The notes beneath the pieces are model-generated. The model had not been told where the DNA came from and made no database searches. It saw nothing but the letters and a program-made list of their open reading frames with translations. Position numbers and translations under genes: made by a program. Positions 42,351 through 50,981 of a stretch of DNA of 57,014 bases are shown here, piece after piece. Within the stretch, counting starts at the first letter, position 1; each line of letters begins with the position of its first letter. Source of the stretch: Paludibacteraceae bacterium (GTDB taxonomy: Bacteria; Bacteroidota; Bacteroidia; Bacteroidales; Paludibacteraceae); the NCBI GenBank assembly GCA_017558065.1, contig JAFYWK010000049.1:1-57014 (forward strand). Direction: 5' to 3'.

Positions 42351-42352
42351 AT

Positions 42353-43459
42353 ATGATAACAATAGAACAACTAAAAGAAATTCAACAACGCGCCGATAAG
42401 CTCAAACAATACTTGGCTATCGATGAAAAACGCGTGCAACTCGAAGAAGAAGAACTCCGCACACAAGACCCTGGATTCTGGGAAGACGCCAAAGCCGCTG
42501 AAGCACAAATGCGCAAAGTGAAAGGCATCAAAGCATGGATCGAGGGGTACGAAGGTGTGCGCTCTGCTACCGAAGAACTGCAACTTGCCTTCGACTACTG
42601 CAAAGAAGAACTCGTAACCGAAGACGAAGTAGATACTGCATACGCCCACGCTGTCAAAGAGGTAGAAGCCCTCGAAATGAAAAACATGCTCTCGCACGAA
42701 GAAGATCAAATGCCAGCCGTGCTGAAAATCGTTTCTGGAGCAGGCGGTACCGAGGCACAAGACTGGGCGGAACAACTCATGCGCCTCTACCAACGCTACT
42801 GCGAGAAGCACGACTACAAAGTGACCATCGCCAACCTGCAAGAAGGCGATGAGGCAGGTATCAAAACCGTGACTTTCAACATCGAAGGCGACATGGCATA
42901 CGGCTACCTCAAATCCGAAAACGGCGTACACCGCCTCGTGCGCGTGAGTCCATACAATGCACAAGGCAAGCGTATGACCTCATTCGCATCTGTGTTTGTG
43001 GTGCCACTCATAGATGATACCATCGATATTCACGTAGATCCAGCAGGCATATCATGGGATACTTTCCGCTCATCGGGTGCAGGTGGACAGAACGTGAACA
43101 AAGTGGAATCGGGTGTGCGTCTGCACTATAAGTTTATCAACCCACTCACCAACCAACCCGATGAGATTGTGATAGAGAACACCGAGACCCGCGACCAGCC
43201 AAAGAACCGCGAGAACGCACTCCGCCACTTGCGTAGCCAACTCTACGAACTCGAACTCGAGAAACGCCGTCAAGCACAAGCGAAAGTGGAAGCAGGCAAA
43301 AAGAAAATCGAATGGGGAAGCCAAATACGCAGTTACGTCTTTGATGACCGCCGTGTGAAAGACCACCGCACCAACTACCAAACCAGCAATGTCAATGCCG
43401 TGATGGATGGCGACATTGATGAGTTTATCAAAGCATATTTGATGGAGTTTCCAGATTGA
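42353..43459 (+). CDS. prfB: Peptide chain release factor 2
   Basis: A 368-residue class-I release factor that reads UGA and UAA. The peptidyl-hydrolysis motif GGQ is at about residues 244-246 in SSGAGGQNVNKVESGVRLHY. The stop-codon reading loop is VRVSPYNAQGKRMTS, with SPY instead of the usual SPF. N-terminal helical bundle begins ITIEQLKEIQQRADKLKQYLAIDEKR. Many prfB genes have a programmed +1 frameshift at the CTTTGA-type site near codon 25; here the frame runs unbroken through KQYLAIDEK, with CAA TAC TTG GCT in its place, so the autoregulation is absent. Own promoter and heptamer-filled leader. No other release factor is in the window. Confidence 0.96.
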   Translation: MITIEQLKEIQQRADKLKQYLAIDEKRVQLEEEELRTQDPGFWEDAKAAEAQMRKVKGIKAWIEGYEGVRSATEELQLAFDYCKEELVTEDEVDTAYAHAVKEVEALEMKNMLSHEEDQMPAVLKIVSGAGGTEAQDWAEQLMRLYQRYCEKHDYKVTIANLQEGDEAGIKTVTFNIEGDMAYGYLKSENGVHRLVRVSPYNAQGKRMTSFASVFVVPLIDDTIDIHVDPAGISWDTFRSSGAGGQNVNKVESGVRLHYKFINPLTNQPDEIVIENTETRDQPKNRENALRHLRSQLYELELEKRRQAQAKVEAGKKKIEWGSQIRSYVFDDRRVKDHRTNYQTSNVNAVMDGDIDEFIKAYLMEFPD

Positions 43460-43514
43460 TTGGATTTGATTAATATCTGCGAAAAATATGTTTCACCCTT
43501 TAAATATTAAAAGT

Positions 43515-44228
43515 ATGAAAAAAATTACTGTTTTAGTTTTTATGAGCTTAATGGCTATGGTCTCTTTGGCTCAAGACATCATTATTACCACAGAGAAGGA
43601 GAAAATAGATGCTAAAGTGGTAGAAGTGTCTAGTTCCACCGTTAGATACAAAAAAACTTCTTCTTTAGATGGACCAACCTATGTATTGGAAACAGACAAA
43701 GTCGTATGTGTAGCATATGAAAATGGCGACGTAGATTTGTTCGCTCCAGTTACGAATACCTCTATATCCAGTCTAGATTCCTTAAACACTGCAACCTTAG
43801 GTTTTATCGCCAAAGAAGATGATATATACACCCTATATACCAAAAATAGTAGAACACCAATGGACAGAAAGGCGTATAAGATGTTTATTCAAAATAATAG
43901 TCCTGAGGCTTGGAAAGAGTGGAAAAAGGGAACAGCCATCATGAATACAGGATGGGGACTGTTTGCAGGAGGTCTTGCTTCTACGTTTTTTATAGGTGTG
44001 CCATTGATAAATTATTATTATGATCATTTTGTGCGGAATGAGCATATGTATGGTGCTGCTTGTGCATTTCTTGTCATTGGTCCTATCGCTACTATTACAT
44101 CTATACCATTATTATCAGTAGGTGCAAACAAGCGCAAGAATTCTTATACAAATTACAACCAACAGACAGCAGCTCAATTCACCTTAGGTTGCAGCAGTAA
44201 TGGAGTAGGGCTACAAATAACTTTCTAA
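43515..44228 (+). CDS. Exported membrane protein, function unknown
   Basis: A 237-residue protein from the chosen start; the frame is open nine codons upstream, but MKKITVLVFMSLMAMVSLAQ is a clear signal peptide. Residues 21-75 form a beta-rich part (IIITTEKEKIDAKVVEVSSSTVRYKKTS, VVCVAYENGDVDLF) common in Bacteroidales exported proteins. Two hydrophobic segments follow (NTGWGLFAGGLASTFFIGVPLI, GAACAFLVIGPIATITSIPLLSVGA). The C-terminal QFTLGCSSNGVGLQITF looks like a last beta strand. I do not recognise a function. It lies between prfB and a C1 peptidase gene, 21 bases from the latter. Confidence 0.72.
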   Translation: MKKITVLVFMSLMAMVSLAQDIIITTEKEKIDAKVVEVSSSTVRYKKTSSLDGPTYVLETDKVVCVAYENGDVDLFAPVTNTSISSLDSLNTATLGFIAKEDDIYTLYTKNSRTPMDRKAYKMFIQNNSPEAWKEWKKGTAIMNTGWGLFAGGLASTFFIGVPLINYYYDHFVRNEHMYGAACAFLVIGPIATITSIPLLSVGANKRKNSYTNYNQQTAAQFTLGCSSNGVGLQITF

Positions 44229-44249
44229 ACAAGTTAAAAAACGAAGCAT

Positions 44250-45458
44250 ATGAAAAAAATTCTTATTTCGATGTTGCTCAGTGCATTTGCACTTAGTGGC
44301 ATGGCACAAGAGGCGACAACAGCTAACGATTCCACAGAGGGATTTCGTTTTACCACAATAGATAGCATCGCTATCACTCCCGTGAAAGATCAAAACCGCA
44401 GTAGCACATGCTGGAGTTACTCTACCATTGGTTTCTTGGAGAGCGAACTCCTTCGTATGGGCAAAGGTGAATATGATCTGAGCGAGATGTTTGTCGTACA
44501 CCACACCATGCTCGATCGCGCAGAGTACTCCGTGCGTATGTATGGTACTGCTGAGTTTGCTCCCGGTGGTTCGGCATACGATGTGATTTACTGCTTGAAG
44601 AACTACGGTATGGTACCACAAGATGCGATGCCAGGCATTCAATATGGTAGCACACCTGCAGACACATTGCCTGTTCACGCAGAATTGGACGCTGTGGCAG
44701 GGGGCGTAGTGAAAGCTGTGACCAATAGCGGACTCAAGAAACTGACACCCGTATGGAAAAAAGCCCTCACCGCTGTATATGACACCTATCTTGGCGAGTG
44801 CCCAAAGACCTTTACCTACAACGGCAAAGAATATACACCCAAAACCTTTGCAGAGGAACTGGGATTGAACGCCGATGACTACGTGAGCATCACCAGCTAT
44901 ACCCACCACCCATACTACACCACCTTCGCCCTTGAAGTACCTGACAACTGGCGTATGGACCAGATGTACAATGTGCCAATGGAGGAGATGATGGCCATCA
45001 TTGATAACGCACTTGCCAACGGCTACACGCTGGCTTGGGGCGCTGACGTGAGCGAGATGTGCTTTACCCGCAAGGGCTTGGGCGTAGTGCCAGAGGAAGA
45101 GAAAGCAGCAGACCTCACGGGCAGCGATGCGGCACGCTGGTTGGGACTGTCGGCTACAGATAAACGTGAAGAACTGACCAAGAAACCTCTCCCTGAGAAG
45201 GTTATTACCCAAGAGATGCGTCAAGCGGCGTACGACAGTTGGGAGAACACCGACGACCATGGTATGCAAATCTTTGGTACAGCCAAAGACCAAAACGGCA
45301 AACGCTACTACATGGTGAAAAACTCATGGGGTACGAAAAAGAGCGAATACAAGGGAATTTGGTACGTATCGGAAGCATACATGCAATACAAGACCAATGA
45401 TGTATTGGTACACAAGAACGCTATTCCAAAAAATATTCGTAAGAAATTAGGATTGTAA
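44250..45458 (+). CDS. C1B cysteine peptidase (bleomycin hydrolase/PepC-like), exported
   Basis: A 402-residue papain-fold aminopeptidase with signal peptide MKKILISMLLSAFALSGMAQ. Active-site cysteine 54 in DQNRSSTCWSYSTIG, histidine about 337 in DDHGMQIFGTAKD and asparagine about 357 in VKNSWGTKKSEYKG. Cytoplasmic bleomycin hydrolases are usually 440-450 residues and unsignalled; the Bacteroidales exported form with ISMLL-type signal is common and probably trims peptides in the periplasm. FVVHHTMLDRAEYSVRMYG and APGGSAYDVIYCLKNYG are family blocks. The gene end faces pnuC. Confidence 0.9.
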   Translation: MKKILISMLLSAFALSGMAQEATTANDSTEGFRFTTIDSIAITPVKDQNRSSTCWSYSTIGFLESELLRMGKGEYDLSEMFVVHHTMLDRAEYSVRMYGTAEFAPGGSAYDVIYCLKNYGMVPQDAMPGIQYGSTPADTLPVHAELDAVAGGVVKAVTNSGLKKLTPVWKKALTAVYDTYLGECPKTFTYNGKEYTPKTFAEELGLNADDYVSITSYTHHPYYTTFALEVPDNWRMDQMYNVPMEEMMAIIDNALANGYTLAWGADVSEMCFTRKGLGVVPEEEKAADLTGSDAARWLGLSATDKREELTKKPLPEKVITQEMRQAAYDSWENTDDHGMQIFGTAKDQNGKRYYMVKNSWGTKKSEYKGIWYVSEAYMQYKTNDVLVHKNAIPKNIRKKLGL

Positions 45459-45470
45459 TCAATCGACAGA

Positions 45471-45517
45471 AAAACCATGCGACACGTCAATGGGTAGGAG
45501 TATCCAATTGACGTGTC
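45471..45517 (-). terminator. Possible terminator at the pnuC/peptidase convergence
   Basis: An 11-bp inverted repeat GACACGTCAAT/ATTGACGTGTC (45481-45517) overlaps the end of pnuC. On the minus strand five T residues follow after a 6-nt gap. Spacing is not ideal. Confidence 0.45.
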
Positions 45518-46137
45518 CATTGTATATAGCCATAGATGCAATTAACGCACCAGAAAACGTATTGCGCCGCCATGCAGTAGTTTTCTGCACGAAGCCACAT
45601 CACCACAGCCAACACGTCCACGACCAGCCACAGATACCATTGCTCGCGGTACGCCAAGACCATCAGTAATTGAGCTGCAATAGCAGGTACCGTGGTGAAA
45701 GCATCCATATAGGGTTGTGGGTCATCGGTAAAGCGCGCCAACAACCAACCTGTCAGCCAAGAAAAGAGCGCAATAAGCAGCATACCCCACGCAATCAGTT
45801 TGATAGATAAACGACGTGTTTGCACTTGCAACGAATTATTAGACAAACGATTACGCCAACAATACACGCCATAAATCATGGTAATGAAATAATAGATATT
45901 GATGGCTATCTCGGCATAAAACCGCTCTATACAACAGAGGTAGGTGTACGTAGCGACTTGCGCAAAGCCAAAAACAAAGGTCAATATATTACCCTGCGCG
46001 CCCAGCACCACAGAGCAAATACCCAACATACCACTCACCAGCGAGATGGGATTATCGGGCATGAGCACAAAAGTCAAGACTTGCACCAACAAGCCCAGTA
46101 TCAGAAAAAACCATGTAGTACGATTGATGGAGGACAT
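45487..46137 (-). CDS. pnuC: Nicotinamide riboside/mononucleotide transporter PnuC
   Basis: A 216-residue membrane protein with seven or so hydrophobic segments. PnuC features: LGAQGNILTFVFGFAQVATY, AEIAINIYYFITMIYGVYCWR, and the C-terminal YLWLVVDVLAVVMW and YVFWCVNCIYGYIQW. It imports nicotinamide riboside as an NAD precursor by facilitated diffusion. The ATG overlaps the stop of the upstream lipoprotein gene by 1 nt, so it is translated from the same mRNA. It is the last gene of the six-gene minus-strand run. No NadR or thiamine riboswitch is near, so the substrate is by family only. Confidence 0.88.
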   Translation of the reverse strand: MSSINRTTWFFLILGLLVQVLTFVLMPDNPISLVSGMLGICSVVLGAQGNILTFVFGFAQVATYTYLCCIERFYAEIAINIYYFITMIYGVYCWRNRLSNNSLQVQTRRLSIKLIAWGMLLIALFSWLTGWLLARFTDDPQPYMDAFTTVPAIAAQLLMVLAYREQWYLWLVVDVLAVVMWLRAENYCMAAQYVFWCVNCIYGYIQWTRQLDTPTH

Positions 46138-48032
46138 TATTTCTTCTTGCTCTTTCCTTGTAATGCCTTAGGCTTAGACTGCACTTGCGGAATAGCCAAG
46201 TGGTCAAAGCGCTCCTCAAAATCCCAATTGGCGCGCAGCTTGAGTTTGGAAGGGAAATAATACACTGGTTCTGGTTGGCGCTTAGTGAGCCAATCACCCG
46301 TAGTCCATTTCTTATCTCCATTGTAATCCATGTAGAGGCGCAAATAATAGGTGGTCGGAGTCAAATATTCGAATTTGGTTCCCTCTTCCAACGCAGGCAG
46401 TTCGCGCACCACCTCATCCTTATCATTGAGCACCTGCATGCGGGCACGAGCGTCATAATGCGCCATCTTTACTAACAGAGAAGAGTATTCATCCAATGAT
46501 TTGAGTTTCAACGTGTATGCCGTAGAATCATTACAGATGCCATATATATCCACCATTGCAGCCGAATCCACAATCAGTTGGTAGGATTCCGCAGGTTCCA
46601 ATGCCGCGATGAGCAATAGCGTTTGGCGCAAAGAATCATGAGGCAATAGTTGGAACGTCATGGATTGAAAAGCCGTGTCCACTCGATGCGCCAGATGTAT
46701 CTTATCCACACACACCGAATCTACGGGGAATGGCGAATAGAGGCGAATCGTGTCGTAGATTTCGAATTTGGAAGAAGCATTAGACTTGATTTCCAACTTA
46801 CGCTCACGCTTTTTGCGTTGCTGCGCTTCCCATGCCTTCTCCGACATACGTGGACGGCGATAGACAGCCAAGACCGTATCCGTTTGAGGAACAAGGTTGT
46901 ACAATGAATCGGACATGAGATAGGTCATTTCCAGATAAATACTATCTTGCGCTATTGCCAATGAGTCAGTGAGCCAATAGGTGATGGTATCGTGCGTAGC
47001 ATTGGTTTGCAATAAGGTATATGCCTGCCAGTCTATCCAAGCAGAGTCAGAAGCCAGGCTATCCACCTCGCTTCGCTTCAATGAACGTATCACTGGCAAC
47101 GAGTCTTGAGGCGCAGAGAAAAGCAATGTAAACGCATGTTGCTCTTCGCGATACACCCCTTTGAAATAATGGCGTTGCTTATCTTCCTCGAAATACCATA
47201 GAACCAATGTATCAGGCAGGAAGAATGTTCTTGTGACGGTCATGATAGTGTCTATATCCTCGGTAAACAAGGTGTCCTTGGTTTCAGGATCGATACCAAT
47301 AGTATCTCGCCAAAGCGTATCCTGCACTTCGCGTCGCTCGAAGTAGGGCGTAATGATAGAATCAGCAAACGCCAGCGCTTCGCCTGGTTGGTACATATAA
47401 TCACGACTGATATCATTGAGCGCATATAGGCGATATGCCCCCTCACGAATATTATGAATCGTAAAATATCCTTCCGCATCCGAGCGGGTGATACGCGCAA
47501 AAGGCATTGTATTGAGCGCTGTATCGCTATGATTACTATGAATACCCACAAGCACCTCGGGCATAGGATTGAGATTCGCAGCATTATATACCCTACCCGA
47601 CACCGCCAACGTGTCAATAAAGTCGCCCGTTGAGAAAGAATAGACATAACTTTCAAGCGGAGTCTTCTCATTATAATCGCAAATAGCAGCCCCAAAATCG
47701 ATGGTATAAGTAGTAGAATCTAGCAACTCCTCGTTGAACACCACCGATAGTGTTTTACCGATAGCCTTCACTTCGGGCGGATTCAATTGCGGAGGCGAAA
47801 TCATCACATTCTTCTGAATATCAGCCAACTGAATATACTCATCAAACTGCACTTCAATACGCTTAGCATCAAAATGCAACGTTCCATTAAGGGGTGTTTC
47901 CTTGACGAGTGCAGGTGGTATCGTATCTCGGGGACCACCCTGTGGACCAGTACCACGATTGGCACAAGCAGAACAAACCAATAAGGCAACTAATAGTATA
48001 TATATAGTGTAATGACGAATGGACATATTCAT
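46137..48032 (-). CDS. Ig-like domain lipoprotein of Bacteroidales
   Basis: A 631-residue lipoprotein (ILLVALLVCSAC then ANRGTGPQGGPRDTIPP). The GPQGGPRDTIPPALVKETPLNG start followed by FDAKRIEVQFDEYIQL is the Big_5/SbsA Ig-like domain found in a conserved Bacteroidota protein family of unknown function. A CarboxypepD_reg-like segment (VSGRVYNAANLNPMPEV, GYFTIHNIREGAYRL) follows, then a long D/T/S-rich region and a C-terminal beta domain with YMDYNGDKKWTTGDW. Lysine-rich tail KALQGKSKKK. Located in the outer membrane or surface. Widely conserved beside NodB-type deacetylases. Confidence 0.83.
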   Translation of the reverse strand: MNMSIRHYTIYILLVALLVCSACANRGTGPQGGPRDTIPPALVKETPLNGTLHFDAKRIEVQFDEYIQLADIQKNVMISPPQLNPPEVKAIGKTLSVVFNEELLDSTTYTIDFGAAICDYNEKTPLESYVYSFSTGDFIDTLAVSGRVYNAANLNPMPEVLVGIHSNHSDTALNTMPFARITRSDAEGYFTIHNIREGAYRLYALNDISRDYMYQPGEALAFADSIITPYFERREVQDTLWRDTIGIDPETKDTLFTEDIDTIMTVTRTFFLPDTLVLWYFEEDKQRHYFKGVYREEQHAFTLLFSAPQDSLPVIRSLKRSEVDSLASDSAWIDWQAYTLLQTNATHDTITYWLTDSLAIAQDSIYLEMTYLMSDSLYNLVPQTDTVLAVYRRPRMSEKAWEAQQRKKRERKLEIKSNASSKFEIYDTIRLYSPFPVDSVCVDKIHLAHRVDTAFQSMTFQLLPHDSLRQTLLLIAALEPAESYQLIVDSAAMVDIYGICNDSTAYTLKLKSLDEYSSLLVKMAHYDARARMQVLNDKDEVVRELPALEEGTKFEYLTPTTYYLRLYMDYNGDKKWTTGDWLTKRQPEPVYYFPSKLKLRANWDFEERFDHLAIPQVQSKPKALQGKSKKK

Positions 48033-48043
48033 TGCAAATAATA

Positions 48044-48661
48044 TTAAGGTAAGGTTTCACATTTGTACCCCTCGGCATGAAGCCATTGTATCATCAGGGG
48101 TAATAGTTGTAGCATTCTATCTTTAGATTTCAGCGAGTCATGCATCACAATGATACTGCCGTTGCGCGTATAACGTTTAACAACAGACAGCATTTTCTCC
48201 ACACTATAGCATGGATTGTAGTCATGGGTGAGCACATCCCACAGATAAATCGTTTTCCCTGTCTCATGGAGCGCTTTCTTTTGCGAATACTTCATGCGTC
48301 CGTGAGGTGGACGAAACAAGTGGGTTTGCAGGATAACATTCGCCTGCTGAGCGTCCTGCAAATAGGTATGGGTACAGGTCTTAAACCCTTTCAGATGGTG
48401 GTAGGTATGATTGCCTACAGCATGTCCCTCCTCGCGCACACGAGCCAGCAGTTCGGGATAGCGCTCCACGTTCTCACCTACCATAAAGAATGTGGCCTTC
48501 ACGCCATACTGTGCCAGTATATCCAGTACCTGCGGCGTACACTCAGGTATAGGACCATCGTCGAAGGTCAGATACACAACCTTCGACGATGGATTCATTC
48601 GCCATACAACGCCACGGTAGAGGCGTTGCAACCATGTTGGGAACTGATATAGCAGCCTCAT
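48044..48661 (-). CDS. Polysaccharide deacetylase (NodB domain)
   Basis: A 205-residue NodB-type enzyme. Motif 1 VVYLTFDDGPIPE (metal-binding D-D), motif 2 VGNHTYHH (H-x3-H), motif 3 FRPPHGRMKYSQ, motif 4 WDVLTHDYNP and motif 5 IIVMHDS. All five are intact, so an active metal-dependent deacetylase of N-acetylated glycan, possibly peptidoglycan or an exopolysaccharide. It has an N-terminal amphipathic segment (LYQFPTWLQRLYRGVVW) but no clear signal. Gap to the lipoprotein is 11 bases; the 57-base gap to the kinase gene is entirely a 9-nt repeat. Confidence 0.93.
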   Translation of the reverse strand: MRLLYQFPTWLQRLYRGVVWRMNPSSKVVYLTFDDGPIPECTPQVLDILAQYGVKATFFMVGENVERYPELLARVREEGHAVGNHTYHHLKGFKTCTHTYLQDAQQANVILQTHLFRPPHGRMKYSQKKALHETGKTIYLWDVLTHDYNPCYSVEKMLSVVKRYTRNGSIIVMHDSLKSKDRMLQLLPLMIQWLHAEGYKCETLP

Positions 48662-48663
48662 CT

Positions 48664-48718
48664 TTTCTAGTCTGGCTAGTTTGTCTAGTTCTACTAGCCC
48701 TGCTAGTTTTACTAGTTC
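48664..48718 (-). repeat. 9-nt tandem repeat between ROK kinase and deacetylase genes
   Basis: On the minus strand, from the base after the ROK stop: AACTAGTAA, AACTAGCAG, GGCTAGTAG, AACTAGACA, AACTAGCCA, GACTAGAAA. Six copies of a degenerate 9-mer with fixed CTAG core, the same type as at 20192. Confidence 0.85.
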
Positions 48719-49678
48719 TTAGTCGCCCCAAGCCAATGCAGAAGCACCTAAGACAGCAGCATCAGCCTCCTTCAAGTCTGAGAAGAGTACTTGCACTTTG
48801 TTGCGCCACAAAGGAAGCACATTCTCATTCATTGCTTTCACTACAGGATCCAAAATCCAGTGACCAGACTTGGTGAGTCCACCAAACATAACAATAGCTT
48901 CTGGCGCGCTGAATGCGATGAAGTCAGCCAATTGTTGACCAAGGATAGTACCTGTATAGTCAAAGATTTGTTTTGCTACCTCGTCGCCTTGCTCAGCTGC
49001 ATCGAAGACATCCTTAGAAGTGATGGCATCGATATCGAGATTGCGCAAAAGGGTATCTTGGGTAGTAGAGGAGATTATCTCTTTAGCAGTACGTGCCACA
49101 CCTGTAGCCGAAGCGTATGCCTCCAGGCAACCTTTCTTGCCACAGTTGCATGGACGACCAGCTTCACCGCGCACAGCGCATGTGTGACCTAACTCACCAG
49201 CAAAACCGTCGTGACCATACACCACCTTGCCATCCACAACAATACCAGAACCAACACCCGTACCGAGAGTGATCATGATGAAGTTCTTCATACCACGAGC
49301 AGCACCGTAGGTCATCTCACCCATAGCCGCAGCGTTAGCATCGTTGGTAATCTTACATGGAACACCGAAACGGTCCGTCATGAGTTGAGCAAATGGTACA
49401 GATTGCCATGGAAGGTTCATAGCGCCCTCGATCATACCAGTATAATAGTTGCCGTTAGGAACACCCGCACCAATACCACGGATGAGGTCCATACCACCAA
49501 CTGAATCAACGATCTTGATTGCTTCATCGTACAACGCATTCACATAGTCATTGATGTCTGGATAAGATTGTGTTTTAATGGAAGTACGTGCCAACACGTG
49601 GCCACGTGCATCTACAACGCCCAATACGGAGTTAGTACCACCCATATCGAGGCCGAGTACATAAGGTTTCTTTTGCAT
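48719..49678 (-). CDS. ROK family sugar kinase (glucokinase type)
   Basis: A 319-residue kinase. ATP motif LGLDMGGTNSVLGVVD, sugar-binding and catalytic block ITNDANAAAMGEMTYGAARG with the catalytic aspartate, second phosphate motif ITLGTGVGSGIVVDG, and the ROK zinc site GHTCAVRGEAGRPCNCGKKGCLEAYAS. These fit glucokinase of the ROK type. Next gene upstream is an MFS hexose transporter, so the pair imports and phosphorylates a hexose, probably glucose. Galactose would instead go to galK far upstream. Confidence 0.93.
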   Translation of the reverse strand: MQKKPYVLGLDMGGTNSVLGVVDARGHVLARTSIKTQSYPDINDYVNALYDEAIKIVDSVGGMDLIRGIGAGVPNGNYYTGMIEGAMNLPWQSVPFAQLMTDRFGVPCKITNDANAAAMGEMTYGAARGMKNFIMITLGTGVGSGIVVDGKVVYGHDGFAGELGHTCAVRGEAGRPCNCGKKGCLEAYASATGVARTAKEIISSTTQDTLLRNLDIDAITSKDVFDAAEQGDEVAKQIFDYTGTILGQQLADFIAFSAPEAIVMFGGLTKSGHWILDPVVKAMNENVLPLWRNKVQVLFSDLKEADAAVLGASALAWGD

Positions 49679-49708
49679 AATTGTTTTATTATTAATCAGT
49701 TAAACTTT

Positions 49709-50962
49709 TTATTCAGTAGGAATATCCTTGTTCACATTCTTGCTACCCACGAGGGCATAGAAGAGGATATAGAGCAATCCTGCGATAGGTACGATATACG
49801 AAATGAGGTAGTTGGTATGGTCTGCCATGAGGTTTTGCAGGAATGGCAAGATACCGCCACCACAAACCAATGCCATGAAGATACCGCTGGCAGCTGGGGT
49901 ATATTTGCCCAAGCCCTCAGCAGCGAGGTTGAAGATAGCACCCCACATCACGCTGGTCATCAATCCGCAGAGGAACATCAGAATCATGCTCACTGGCAAC
50001 TCGATACCCTTGAATGTCACGACCCAAGTCTCTGGGAAGAACATCACGCACAATAGCATCACGATAGCCAATGACGATACAGCCACCAACATCGCCTTGC
50101 TGCTCACCTTGCCACCTACAGCACCGCCCAACAGACGGCCGAACATCATCATCAACCAGTACAAGCCCACTACGGTACCCGCAATGGCAGGACCTACAGC
50201 AGGGTTGTTGGACATATACAGATTGGCAGTATTAGGAATACCTACCTCAACACCCACATAGAAGAAGATAGCGATAGCACCCAACACAAAGTGACGGAAG
50301 CTGAGTGGGCTATATTGATCCTTATTAGCCTTAGCCGCAGCGCGTTGCTCAGCAGTCTCGATATGTGGCTCAGGAATCTTAGTCAGCGAGATAATCACGA
50401 ATGCCAACAAGAAGATGAGCATTGCAGCCAACATCGCTGGAGCAGCATCGCCTACTTGTGCCGCAGCAGCGCTACCACCGATGAGGTAACCCAAGATGAT
50501 GGGAGCGAGGGTGCCGCCGATGGAGTTGCATGAACCACCAAACTGAATCAATTGGTTACCGCGTTTGCCACCACCGCCAAGGGTGTTGAGCATTGGGTTC
50601 ACCACGATATTGAGCAAACACATAGAGAAACCTGCGATGAAAGCGCCCAATACGTACACACCAAAACTCTCTGCATAGCCACTCAACCATTGTACGCCTA
50701 CGCCTACAAAACCTACGGATACTGCCAAGAGCGAAGTGAACTTATAGCCCTTGCGCTTGAGGATAATACCTGCTGGCACGCCCATTACTGCGTAAGCAAT
50801 GAAGTTAGCCAAAGTACCCAACTGTGCCATCGCGTTGGAGGCGCCAAACTGTGTCTTCACGATCACACCCATCGAACCTGCGAAGTTGGTCACAAAGGCA
50901 ATCATAAAGAACAAGAGAAACATTACCACGATGGGCAAGATGTTTGATTTGTTGTTTGTCAT
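49709..50962 (-). CDS. MFS hexose transporter (FucP/GluP family)
   Basis: A 417-residue inner-membrane protein with about 12 membrane segments. FFMIAFVTNFAGSMGVIVKTQFGASNAMAQL, ANFIAYAVMGVPAGIILKRKGYK and NPMLNTLGGGGKRGNQLIQFGGSCNSIGG are typical of the Bacteroidota glucose/galactose-proton symporter subgroup of the FHS family. KEASGIFM-like later blocks (PAASGIFMALVCGGGILPFLQNLMADHTN) confirm the family. It is 30 bases before the ROK kinase. Whether glucose, galactose or both is not decided by sequence alone. Confidence 0.91.
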   Translation of the reverse strand: MTNNKSNILPIVVMFLLFFMIAFVTNFAGSMGVIVKTQFGASNAMAQLGTLANFIAYAVMGVPAGIILKRKGYKFTSLLAVSVGFVGVGVQWLSGYAESFGVYVLGAFIAGFSMCLLNIVVNPMLNTLGGGGKRGNQLIQFGGSCNSIGGTLAPIILGYLIGGSAAAAQVGDAAPAMLAAMLIFLLAFVIISLTKIPEPHIETAEQRAAAKANKDQYSPLSFRHFVLGAIAIFFYVGVEVGIPNTANLYMSNNPAVGPAIAGTVVGLYWLMMMFGRLLGGAVGGKVSSKAMLVAVSSLAIVMLLCVMFFPETWVVTFKGIELPVSMILMFLCGLMTSVMWGAIFNLAAEGLGKYTPAASGIFMALVCGGGILPFLQNLMADHTNYLISYIVPIAGLLYILFYALVGSKNVNKDIPTE

Positions 50963-50981
50963 AATAAATAGATTTTATTGT

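Larger units (their letters stand above)
41862..42352. other. Spacer with 9-nt inverted repeat, leader-hairpin copy C and prfB leader
   Basis: About 490 bases without a credible ORF. It contains an imperfect inverted repeat of TTAGAANNT units (41962-42033), copy C of the leader-hairpin element (42036-42082), a symmetrical hairpin at 42227-42256, the prfB promoter and a heptamer repeat in the prfB leader. Confidence 0.75.

Noticed and set aside
42353-42430. Programmed +1 frameshift site in prfB
   Set aside because: No in-frame UGA or CTTTGA-type slip site occurs near codon 25; the frame is continuous.
44211-45293. Long minus-strand frame (360 codons) over the C1 peptidase gene
   Set aside because: It is antisense to a gene with full catalytic motifs and is rich in C/H/V shadow codons.
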